Of a stretch of DNA of 17,408 nucleotides, positions 8,478 to 15,590 are shown piece after piece (the stretch's first letter is position 1; every line of letters begins with the position of its first letter). Both the position numbers and the translations under genes were made by a program. The stretch spans positions 1 through 17,408 of the forward strand of contig DAONJL010000052.1 of the NCBI GenBank assembly GCA_035405645.1, read 5' to 3'. This DNA comes from DAONJL01 sp035405645 [NCBI: bacterium] (GTDB lineage: Bacteria; JAGOBX01; DAONJL01). The notes under the pieces were generated by a model that was not told the origin of the DNA, ran no database searches, and saw nothing but the letters and a program-made list of their open reading frames with translations.

Positions 8478-9408
8478 ATATATTAATTAAATTTTTTAAA
8501 TCGTTTATATTAATAAATTCTCCATAATTTTTCAATATATTTATCATTTTTATTAAATGAAGTTTATAATATATAGCAGAAAAAGAAAATTTTTTTATTT
8601 TTAAAAGTTTTTTAAATTCTGGGATTTTTGTGATAGTATTTTGAATAATTTCTGTTAATTTATATGTGATTTTATTTGTTGTAAATAAATTTTCAAATGG
8701 TAAAAAATTTTTTGAATAATATATTGGTTTAAACATATAAGAATGTGTTATTATGGATATAGCAGGGATTTTTACTCTATATTTTCTTTCTTTAAGAAAA
8801 TTAAGAATATTAATAATTTTTTTTTCTGTCAATCTTTCTAAACATAAATGATTAATCTTATTACTTCCAATAGGAACTTCAAAAAATGTTTTTTCTTTTA
8901 GTTCATAAAAAAAATGTGGGGAATTACTCCAATCAGATATTTTATTATTATATAAAAAAATTTTTTTCCCTGGTATAGCCGAAAAATCAAAATGAATATT
9001 ATATTTTAAAAATAAATCTATTAATTTAAAATCAAAAGAACAATAACCACCTCTATATGCCTGAATATTAATTTTTTCGTTTAATAATAATTGAATTTTC
9101 TGTTCAATAAAAGAAGTTAATTCATCAATTTTATCATAATAAGATTCTTTATTTGGAATATCGAAATGGCAATGTAATCCAATTTTTCCATTATTAAAAA
9201 ATAATCGCCATTCACTTAAAAATGGTTCTTTTAAAAAAATGGTTGGTTCTATCTTAGAAATATGAATTAAGTGAATTAAATTATTATTTAGATATTTTTG
9301 AGATATTATTTTTTCTTGTTCTATTAATTCTAAAAATTTATTTATATTAACTTTTTGGTTTTTATGATATTCTAACCAATCTCCATCAACAACAAATAAA
9401 AAATACAT
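8476..9408 (-). CDS. Divergent NodB-type polysaccharide deacetylase/deformylase-like protein
   Basis: The 310-residue protein shows the NodB-fold motif order in a divergent form. An acidic N-terminal strand VVDGDW (D8, D10) is followed by IGLHCHFD (H79, H81, D83), then AYRGGYCSFD (R119-Y122), a FDFSAIPG strand and a late IITHSY (H222). This is consistent with a metal-dependent (beta/alpha) barrel that removes an acyl group from an amino sugar. The C-terminal 90 residues are basic and show no recognised domain. No signal peptide is obvious, so it probably acts at the cytoplasmic face. It stands directly before the two ArnA-like genes (13-nt gap). By context it could act as ArnD, which deformylates the lipid-linked Ara4N-formyl intermediate, but overall similarity to ArnD is weak and deacetylation of another sugar is equally possible. 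Family fairly sure, substrate unknown. Confidence 0.62.
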   Translation of the reverse strand: MYFLFVVDGDWLEYHKNQKVNINKFLELIEQEKIISQKYLNNNLIHLIHISKIEPTIFLKEPFLSEWRLFFNNGKIGLHCHFDIPNKESYYDKIDELTSFIEQKIQLLLNEKINIQAYRGGYCSFDFKLIDLFLKYNIHFDFSAIPGKKIFLYNNKISDWSNSPHFFYELKEKTFFEVPIGSNKINHLCLERLTEKKIINILNFLKERKYRVKIPAISIITHSYMFKPIYYSKNFLPFENLFTTNKITYKLTEIIQNTITKIPEFKKLLKIKKFSFSAIYYKLHLIKMINILKNYGEFININDLKNLINI

Positions 9409-9425
9409 AAAAATTATTTTCTTTC

Positions 9426-10412
9426 TTATTTTTTTTTACATATTATCGTCATTATTGATCCTTTTTTAAAGTGAATAAAAATATAATCAAGAAAAAAATT
9501 AGTTATTATTTTATCTAAAATATTTATCATTTTTATATCGAGCGAAGATTTTTTTCTATTATTATTTTTAAAAAATTCATTAGACATATTACTATTTCGA
9601 TATGATGCAATAATTTCTTTTTCTTTCATTCTATAAAAATATTTTTTATAAAAGTAAATTATTATTCCTCTTAAAGTTGATGAAAATATATTTTTAGAGA
9701 GTTTAAAATCAATATCAATAATTTTAAAAGAATTTTTTTCTAAAAATAATTTAATATTTTCTGGATTAAATGCATAGAGTACTCTTGGAACATCTATATT
9801 TTTTAAAATTTTTATATTTGGCGCTTCTGAATTAATAACTAATATAAATAATAAGCCATTTTCACTAAGTAATTTATAACAATCTTTCAATAAAATTTCT
9901 GGTTCATAAACATGCTGAAGAACAGCCCATAATGTTATTACATCAAATTTTTGATTTTCTGAAATTAATTTTTTTAAAGAATTTAATCCATATATTATTT
10001 TAACATCACATACAAATGTTAAATCATTACTTAATTCAGTACCACAAACTAACCAATTTTTTAATGACATATATTTTAAAAAATCGCCGCGTGAACAGCC
10101 AATGTCTAATATTCTCCCATGCTTATTATGATAATATTTTTTTATTAATTTGTATTTAGCAATATTTTTTTTGGAATAAATCATTTCATTTAAATTATTT
10201 TTATTAAAATCACTTTCTTTTTTAGATAATAATTTTGTATAATTTTCTGTTTCGACTAATTTATTTATTGACAAACGAGGATTTAAGAAAATTAAATTGC
10301 ATTTATTACATTTATAAAGAGAAAAATATTCATTACTATTTAATGCTTTCAATTCATCAAAAAAACTAAAATTATCATTTCCACATATAATACAATTTTT
10401 TATAAATTCCAT
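9426..10412 (-). CDS. SAM-dependent methyltransferase with N-terminal Cys4 zinc-type motif
   Basis: The 328-residue protein begins with a likely zinc ribbon, CIIC near residues 7-10 and CNKC near 35-38, followed by FLNPR, a combination common in sugar C-/O-methyltransferases of polysaccharide clusters. The class I SAM-binding motif is RILDIGCSRGDF (about 100-111). A later FDVITLWAVLQHVYEPE has the acidic and QH residues typical of Methyltransf_11/23 domains. The C-terminal third is lysine- and asparagine-rich with no recognised domain. It is probably cytoplasmic and methylates a nucleotide sugar or glycan intermediate, but the substrate cannot be read from the sequence. It lies 36 nt after the GT4 gene and 17 nt before the deacetylase gene. 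No ribosome site is seen before the ATG. Confidence 0.8.
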   Translation of the reverse strand: MEFIKNCIICGNDNFSFFDELKALNSNEYFSLYKCNKCNLIFLNPRLSINKLVETENYTKLLSKKESDFNKNNLNEMIYSKKNIAKYKLIKKYYHNKHGRILDIGCSRGDFLKYMSLKNWLVCGTELSNDLTFVCDVKIIYGLNSLKKLISENQKFDVITLWAVLQHVYEPEILLKDCYKLLSENGLLFILVINSEAPNIKILKNIDVPRVLYAFNPENIKLFLEKNSFKIIDIDFKLSKNIFSSTLRGIIIYFYKKYFYRMKEKEIIASYRNSNMSNEFFKNNNRKKSSLDIKMINILDKIITNFFLDYIFIHFKKGSIMTIICKKK

Positions 10413-10448
10413 AATTTTTTAGAGTATTTAACTTAAAATTATTTTTTC

Positions 10449-11765
10449 TTATTTTTGTAGTAATTCATAAAAAACATCAAAACCCTTTTTTTTCCTGTTA
10501 ATAAATGTATCCCAATTTAATAATTCATATACAGTTTGATAACCAGCTTTAGCTATTTCAATTGCTTTTTCAGGATTATTAATTAAAAATTGAATACAAT
10601 CACAAATTGATTCTGGTTCACGGAAAGTTGCTATTAGACCATTTTTCTTATGTTCTATTATTCCATAATCCCAGGTGTTTTGAGAATAAGTAATACACAC
10701 TTTTCCTAATGATAAACTTTCTGTTAAAGCTGCGCCACCTGTTGGATGGATATTTATATCTGAATTTACAACAAATTGAAATAATTCTTTTTCAGGTAAA
10801 TAACTTATAAATTCATACATATTATCGGGTAACATTTCTTTGGCTGCTCGTTTTAATTCATTCTCTTCAGGACCTTTCCCAATTAATAATAATTTATAAG
10901 AATAACCCTTTTTATATAAACTCTCAGCAGCAATTAAAATATCAATAATTAATTTTTCTTTATGGAATCTACCAAAATACAATATTGTTGGACATTGTGA
11001 GTTAAAAGAAAAATTTACATTTTCAAAATCTTTTCTTTTAAAAACTGGTTGATAATAAGTTAAGTAAATTTTTTTTTTATCTTTAATTCCCTTCTCTAAA
11101 TAATATTGAAATTGTGAGGGCTGAATAGCAAAAGCAAAATCAGTTAATAAATAATTTATTCTTTCAAATAAGTTAGTTATAAATTGATTATTAAATAATA
11201 GATTTTCACGATATAAAAAGTTTCTCATATTAATATCTCGACAAATCATAAATCTTTGTAATAATGTTTTAATTATTCCAATAATCGCTCCTTGAAAAAC
11301 AGTATCACTGGTATGTATGATACTAATATTGTATTTTATGATGACATAAGTAATAAAAAGGGCAAATTTTATTGTATTAAAAAAATAATAAAAATAATAA
11401 AATATAAATTTTAAAAATTTAAAAGATGGCTTAATTCCAAATATTATAATATTTTTATCAGGAATTTTGAATTTTAAATTTTTTTCAGAAGGGAAATTAA
11501 TAATATACGAAAATTGAAAGTAATCATCAGCAGTTAATTCAATCACAGTCCATAATTTATCACTTGCTATATAGTATTCAAAAAAACCACCAGTGCTTAT
11601 ATGAAGAAAATTTATTTTTTTAGTTTTCCAATTTGTTATAATTTCTTCTCTTTTTCTTGTAAAGTAATAATATAGAAAGATTAAAAAATAAATTGGTAAT
11701 AATATAATAAATGATATAAATAAAAATATAATTAATAAAAATATATCAATTATTTTTTTTATCAT
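10449..11765 (-). CDS. GT4-family glycosyltransferase with N-terminal membrane anchor
   Basis: The predicted 438-residue protein starts with one very hydrophobic helix or hairpin (about residues 4-36) followed by KRE, which would anchor it to the inner membrane. The rest has the GT-B pattern. The C-terminal half carries PTILYFGRFHKEK, LLLIGKGPEENEL, YLPEKELFQFVVNSDINIHPT and GGAALTESLSLGKVCITY, the nucleotide-sugar binding region of GT4 enzymes with its conserved acidic residue. Donor and acceptor are unknown. I start it at ATG 11765 rather than at the in-frame TTG nine bases upstream, because neither has a ribosome site and ATG is the stronger codon. A run of ten A residues lies within the gene (plus-strand T at 11069-11078). 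About 65 nt of AT-only-like spacer separates it from the preceding sulfatase-fold gene. Confidence 0.82.
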   Translation of the reverse strand: MIKKIIDIFLLIIFLFISFIILLPIYFLIFLYYYFTRKREEIITNWKTKKINFLHISTGGFFEYYIASDKLWTVIELTADDYFQFSYIINFPSEKNLKFKIPDKNIIIFGIKPSFKFLKFIFYYFYYFFNTIKFALFITYVIIKYNISIIHTSDTVFQGAIIGIIKTLLQRFMICRDINMRNFLYRENLLFNNQFITNLFERINYLLTDFAFAIQPSQFQYYLEKGIKDKKKIYLTYYQPVFKRKDFENVNFSFNSQCPTILYFGRFHKEKLIIDILIAAESLYKKGYSYKLLLIGKGPEENELKRAAKEMLPDNMYEFISYLPEKELFQFVVNSDINIHPTGGAALTESLSLGKVCITYSQNTWDYGIIEHKKNGLIATFREPESICDCIQFLINNPEKAIEIAKAGYQTVYELLNWDTFINRKKKGFDVFYELLQK

Positions 11766-11830
11766 TATTGACAATTAAAAAAATTTATTATGACTTAATT
11801 AAATAATTATTTTTATTATTAAAAAATTAT

Positions 11831-13399
11831 TTATAAATTTTGTAATTTAGCAAAAAATTCATTCCATTCAGATTTGTTTTTTACGACATCTTTTACAGTG
11901 ATAATATCATCTTTATTTTGAGGATTTTTTAATATATCATTTGTAATAATATCAGAATAAGTATAATCAAATTTTTCTAATGAAAAAAAGTTTGAACCTA
12001 AAATTGATTTATATTTTTGAATTGCTATATCTAAAATATTTTTTGCAATATTAATATTTGAATTAAAAATATTTTGTGTTTCATTTATATCTGTTTCTAA
12101 ATTATATAATTCATGATTTCCAGAACTCGCCCATAAAAGTTTATATTTATCTGTTATAAATGCTCTAAATGTAGTATTCAAATCACGATAATATTCAGGA
12201 TATTTTTGAAATTTTATTTTTATTTTTTCAGGAGGCTGAGGTTGTTCAGCGAAAATTATTTGATGTAATTGGTGATTATCTAATAAATTTATTGCTTCAT
12301 TTTTTATGATATGTTCATTGTTTTTTATATTGCATAATTCATTTATTGTTGGTGTAATATCAATTATTGAAGTATATTTATTAATGCTTCTTTTTGTTAT
12401 TCCATCACCAATCATTATTAATGGAATTCTTATTTCAGAATTATAAATTGAATTTTCATGACCAAACATAGATTTTTTTTCTAATTGGCTTGTTCCATGA
12501 TCAGATGTAATAAATATATAGGAATTTTTTAATAAGTCTTTTTTTTCTAAAGTTGTGTAAATGTATTTTAATAAATCATCTGCATATCTTGTTTTGGCAT
12601 TTACTAATTCTATTAATATATTTTTTTCTTCTGCAGTTAAATTTGTTTTATTTAATCTCAAATCTAAAGGACAGAATATCGCATGAAGTATATTGTAATT
12701 TATTTTATTATATAATTCATCGTTAATATAAAATCTTAATGGTGAAAAAGGCATATGTGTATCGCCAATATTTACAAATAAAAAAAATGGAGCATCTGAT
12801 TTTGATAATTCCTCACTTATTTTTTCGACCGTCTTTACAACTGTCCATCCACATTGGTCATTATATAAAGAAAAATTAAAATGATTTTTATATCGTAAAT
12901 ATCTTAAAAATTTTATATATTTTAATTTGTCTTTTATAATTTGTGAGATATTTTTTTTATTTTGACTCAAAGTCGCATGAACTAATTGTAAATTTTTAAT
13001 TCTATTGCGTTGATAAATATATCTGGCTGTCTTTTGAATAATATAGAATTTTTCAAAACCTCTTATAAAGCCAGTTTCCCAACTAAAATAAGGACTTTTA
13101 TTGATTACTCCTATTGTTTTATAGTTATTCTCTTTTAATTTTTCTGGCAGATATCCTACTTCACCATTATAATATGAGTAATGAGATGCACATTTATGAT
13201 ATGATGGAATTGTTCCGGTGAACATTGATATATGTGTTGGTACACTTGTATTTGCCACGCTATAATGATTAAGAAAAACAGTTCCCTTTTCAGATAAATT
13301 ATTCATAAATGGTAATATATTTTTTGAACTTCCATAAGCAAATAATTTATCTGCTCTAAGACCATCTAAAACAATAATAATAATATTTGGTTTTTTCAT
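11831..13399 (-). CDS. Sulfatase/alkaline-phosphatase-fold enzyme lacking the formylglycine site
   Basis: The 522-residue protein has the metal-binding layout of the sulfatase branch of the alkaline phosphatase superfamily: IIVLDGLRAD (D12), the nucleophile region NTSVPTHISMFTG (50-62), GDTHMPF (H215), ITSDHGTS (D300, H301) and MFGHENSIYNSEIRIPLI (H314). Type I sulfatases need C/S-x-P-x-R for formylglycine formation. Here the matching stretch is S-V-P-T-H, so the arginine is missing and maturation to formylglycine is unlikely. Thr51, Ser52 or Thr55 may serve as nucleophile, as in phosphodiesterase or phosphotransferase relatives. No signal peptide or membrane span is seen, so it is probably cytoplasmic, unlike EptA or LtaS. 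A role in removing or moving a phosphate- or sulfate-linked group on the glycan is inference. A weak AAAGAG stands just before the ATG, with 60 nt to the upstream gene. Confidence 0.78.
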   Translation of the reverse strand: MKKPNIIIIVLDGLRADKLFAYGSSKNILPFMNNLSEKGTVFLNHYSVANTSVPTHISMFTGTIPSYHKCASHYSYYNGEVGYLPEKLKENNYKTIGVINKSPYFSWETGFIRGFEKFYIIQKTARYIYQRNRIKNLQLVHATLSQNKKNISQIIKDKLKYIKFLRYLRYKNHFNFSLYNDQCGWTVVKTVEKISEELSKSDAPFFLFVNIGDTHMPFSPLRFYINDELYNKINYNILHAIFCPLDLRLNKTNLTAEEKNILIELVNAKTRYADDLLKYIYTTLEKKDLLKNSYIFITSDHGTSQLEKKSMFGHENSIYNSEIRIPLIMIGDGITKRSINKYTSIIDITPTINELCNIKNNEHIIKNEAINLLDNHQLHQIIFAEQPQPPEKIKIKFQKYPEYYRDLNTTFRAFITDKYKLLWASSGNHELYNLETDINETQNIFNSNINIAKNILDIAIQKYKSILGSNFFSLEKFDYTYSDIITNDILKNPQNKDDIITVKDVVKNKSEWNEFFAKLQNL

Positions 13400-13459
13400 T
13401 TCTCTTTAATAAATAAATTTTTATTTGAAAAAATATTATATATTTTGCTCTATTAAAAT

Positions 13460-14644
13460 TTAATGTTGTGAATCAAAACTAATAATTTGATTAATTATTT
13501 TGCTTATTTTTTCTATCCTTTTTTCCCAACTATTTTCTGCTACTATTTCGGATTCTTTCTTTTGTATTTCTTTTTTTTCTTCTTCGTTCATCTTTAAAAA
13601 TTCTGTTATTGATTTTTTAAATTCTTCAGCATTTTTTGCTATTTTTATTATTCCTTCGTATTCTACTGCTTCTGGTAATGGTGTTGATACTATTAACTTT
13701 CCACCGGCCATATATTCGTATAATTTTAATGGACTTATATAAATTGTTTCATCGCTTATTATATATGGTATAATACATACATCTATTGCTTTTTGATAGT
13801 TTGGTAATATTGAATAATCTTTTTTGCCTAAGAAATAAAAATTAGATAATTCTTCTAATTTTCTTATATTTACTCTATCTTTATATACTTCACCAATTAC
13901 AATAAATGACCATTCTGGTGAAGTTTTAGCAAGTTCATATAATAAATTTACATCACATTTTGTTGTAAAATTTCCTATTAAACCAATTATTGGTTTTTTT
14001 ATTTTTTTTATATCTTCTGGAATTTCTATTTTATCTTCAAATACTTTTTTATAATGTTCTGTTTCTGCTGCTGATGGCATTAAATATGTATTTTTATTGT
14101 AATGGCCTTTTCTATTTAATATGCCTTTATTATGTATAAATACTAAATCAACTTTTTGCATTAATCTTTTTTCTTCTTCTAATATTATCATTTTTTTTCG
14201 GCCACTGGTGCCACCACTAAATTCATCGATACAATAATATAATGCTAATTTTTCATTTAATTTATTAACAAGATAATCACAATTAGGTTGATATATCCAC
14301 AATATAATATTTTGAAAATTTAATTTTGCAATTATTTTTTTTAAAAAAAATAACAAAAGCATTTGTCCTAATTTATTTAGTGTTAATGAATAATATCTGC
14401 CAGGAAATAATAATGGTGGTGAATATATAAATATATTTTTTTCTACTTCTTTTATTCCTTCTTCCCATCTTTTAAATTTTGTCCAATAATGTCTATCTCT
14501 AATTAAATGTTCTGGTCCAATTTGTGTTTCTACATATAAGATACGATTATGTTTTGCTAATCTTTTCATTATATGTTGTCGTGAGCCCCAAATATCAAAC
14601 CAATCTGTTGATGATATGCAAACTATATCATATCCTATTAACAT
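13460..14644 (-). CDS. GT-B glycosyltransferase (TuaH-like)
   Basis: The 394-residue protein resembles GT-B enzymes related to teichuronic-acid transferase TuaH. Its N-terminal half holds CISSTDWFDIWGSRQHIMKRLAKHNRILYVET, NIFIYSPPLLFPG and YYCIDEFSGG, the last typical of this group. The C-terminal half has the nucleotide-sugar domain: PIIGLIGNFTTKCDVNLLYELA, WSFIVIGE, FYFLGKKDYSILPNYQKAIDVCIIPY and SPLKLYEYMAGGKLIVSTPLPE, with the conserved Glu of the EYMA motif. It is probably cytoplasmic or membrane-associated and extends a lipid-linked glycan; donor and acceptor are unknown. The start overlaps the end of the preceding methyltransferase gene by 17 nt, which points to coupled translation. 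Only a weak AGAG lies upstream. The family call is sound; the TuaH comparison is from memory of motifs. Confidence 0.82.
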   Translation of the reverse strand: MLIGYDIVCISSTDWFDIWGSRQHIMKRLAKHNRILYVETQIGPEHLIRDRHYWTKFKRWEEGIKEVEKNIFIYSPPLLFPGRYYSLTLNKLGQMLLLFFLKKIIAKLNFQNIILWIYQPNCDYLVNKLNEKLALYYCIDEFSGGTSGRKKMIILEEEKRLMQKVDLVFIHNKGILNRKGHYNKNTYLMPSAAETEHYKKVFEDKIEIPEDIKKIKKPIIGLIGNFTTKCDVNLLYELAKTSPEWSFIVIGEVYKDRVNIRKLEELSNFYFLGKKDYSILPNYQKAIDVCIIPYIISDETIYISPLKLYEYMAGGKLIVSTPLPEAVEYEGIIKIAKNAEEFKKSITEFLKMNEEEKKEIQKKESEIVAENSWEKRIEKISKIINQIISFDSQH

Positions 14645-15590
14645 TTTTTTCTGCTCTATATAAATTTTTCCAAAATTTACTTTCTATTAAATTATTTAAT
14701 CCTGCTTCTTTAAAATATCTTATCGTTTCTTCGCGAGTATATGTTTTTTGATAACCTGCAATATAATTATCATGATTTTCCATCCATGTTCTTAAATCAC
14801 TTTTATCATCCTGTGCTTGAATAAAAATTATTCTTGCAATTGGATAGAAAATTTTATATTTATAAAATGGTATACTTAAATAAGTAAAATAATAAGTAAC
14901 TTTCTTTGGAAATAGTTTTAAAAAAATTCTAATTGCATTCATTATTTTTACTTTAATTTTCCCTAAAATATTTTCTGGTGTCATATATAAACTGCCAACA
15001 AAATAGCCTTTATTTTTTAGTTTTTTAACTAAATTTTTTATTGTTATTTCAGGTTGTGGAGTGTGTTGAAGAACCTGCCGCGCTAAAATAAAATCAAAAA
15101 AATTATCTTTAAATGGTAGTAAATTCATATCACCTTTTATAGCGTAGACATCTGGAAAATTTTTAACTACTTCATTTATTGCATCACTTAAATCTATTGC
15201 AAAAATTTTACAATTTAATTTATTTAATATTATTATATGTCTTCCATTCCCACAACCAGCATCGAGAACTATTTTATCTTTAAACCATTCTTTTTCAATA
15301 TTCCATTCCTTAAATTCTTTCTCTAATACTTCATTTGAATAATAATTTGTTTGTTTAAATTTTTCATCTTGCCATTGAATTCCCCAACCTTCGACTGATT
15401 TAAGTGATTGAAATGGATGTTTTTTAGGTAACATTATTGGAATATAATTATCAATTAAATATATCTCATTACACTTACTGCAATGCAATTTTCCTTTTTT
15501 TATTTCATTATTTATTCCTTCAATAATTTCTAATTTGAGTTCCTCTGTACATATTGGACATACTAAATAATTTAATAATTCTTTTTTCAT
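14628..15590 (-). CDS. SAM-dependent methyltransferase with N-terminal Trm112-like zinc domain
   Basis: The 320-residue protein starts LLNYLVCPICTEEL (C11, C14) with a second pair HCSKC (C37, C40) and YLIDNYIPIML, a Trm112p-like zinc ribbon. A class I methyltransferase domain follows, with IVLDAGCGNGRH (about 107-118), the acidic AIDLSD, GDMNLLPF and FDFILARQVLQHTPQPE. This layout is common for methyltransferases in polysaccharide loci that act on sugars or lipid-linked intermediates. The substrate is unknown. Its ATG overlaps the TGA of the upstream radical SAM gene by 4 nt, and its own end overlaps the next glycosyltransferase gene by 17 nt, so the three genes are tightly coupled. No ribosome site is seen. 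It differs clearly from the methyltransferase at 9426-10412, so the two are not a recent duplication. Confidence 0.83.
   Translation of the reverse strand: MKKELLNYLVCPICTEELKLEIIEGINNEIKKGKLHCSKCNEIYLIDNYIPIMLPKKHPFQSLKSVEGWGIQWQDEKFKQTNYYSNEVLEKEFKEWNIEKEWFKDKIVLDAGCGNGRHIIILNKLNCKIFAIDLSDAINEVVKNFPDVYAIKGDMNLLPFKDNFFDFILARQVLQHTPQPEITIKNLVKKLKNKGYFVGSLYMTPENILGKIKVKIMNAIRIFLKLFPKKVTYYFTYLSIPFYKYKIFYPIARIIFIQAQDDKSDLRTWMENHDNYIAGYQKTYTREETIRYFKEAGLNNLIESKFWKNLYRAEKNVNRI

Noticed and set aside
11766-11774. TTG at 11774 as start of the GT4 gene
   Set aside because: It adds only three residues, lacks a ribosome site, and an ATG follows in frame at 11765. It cannot be fully excluded.
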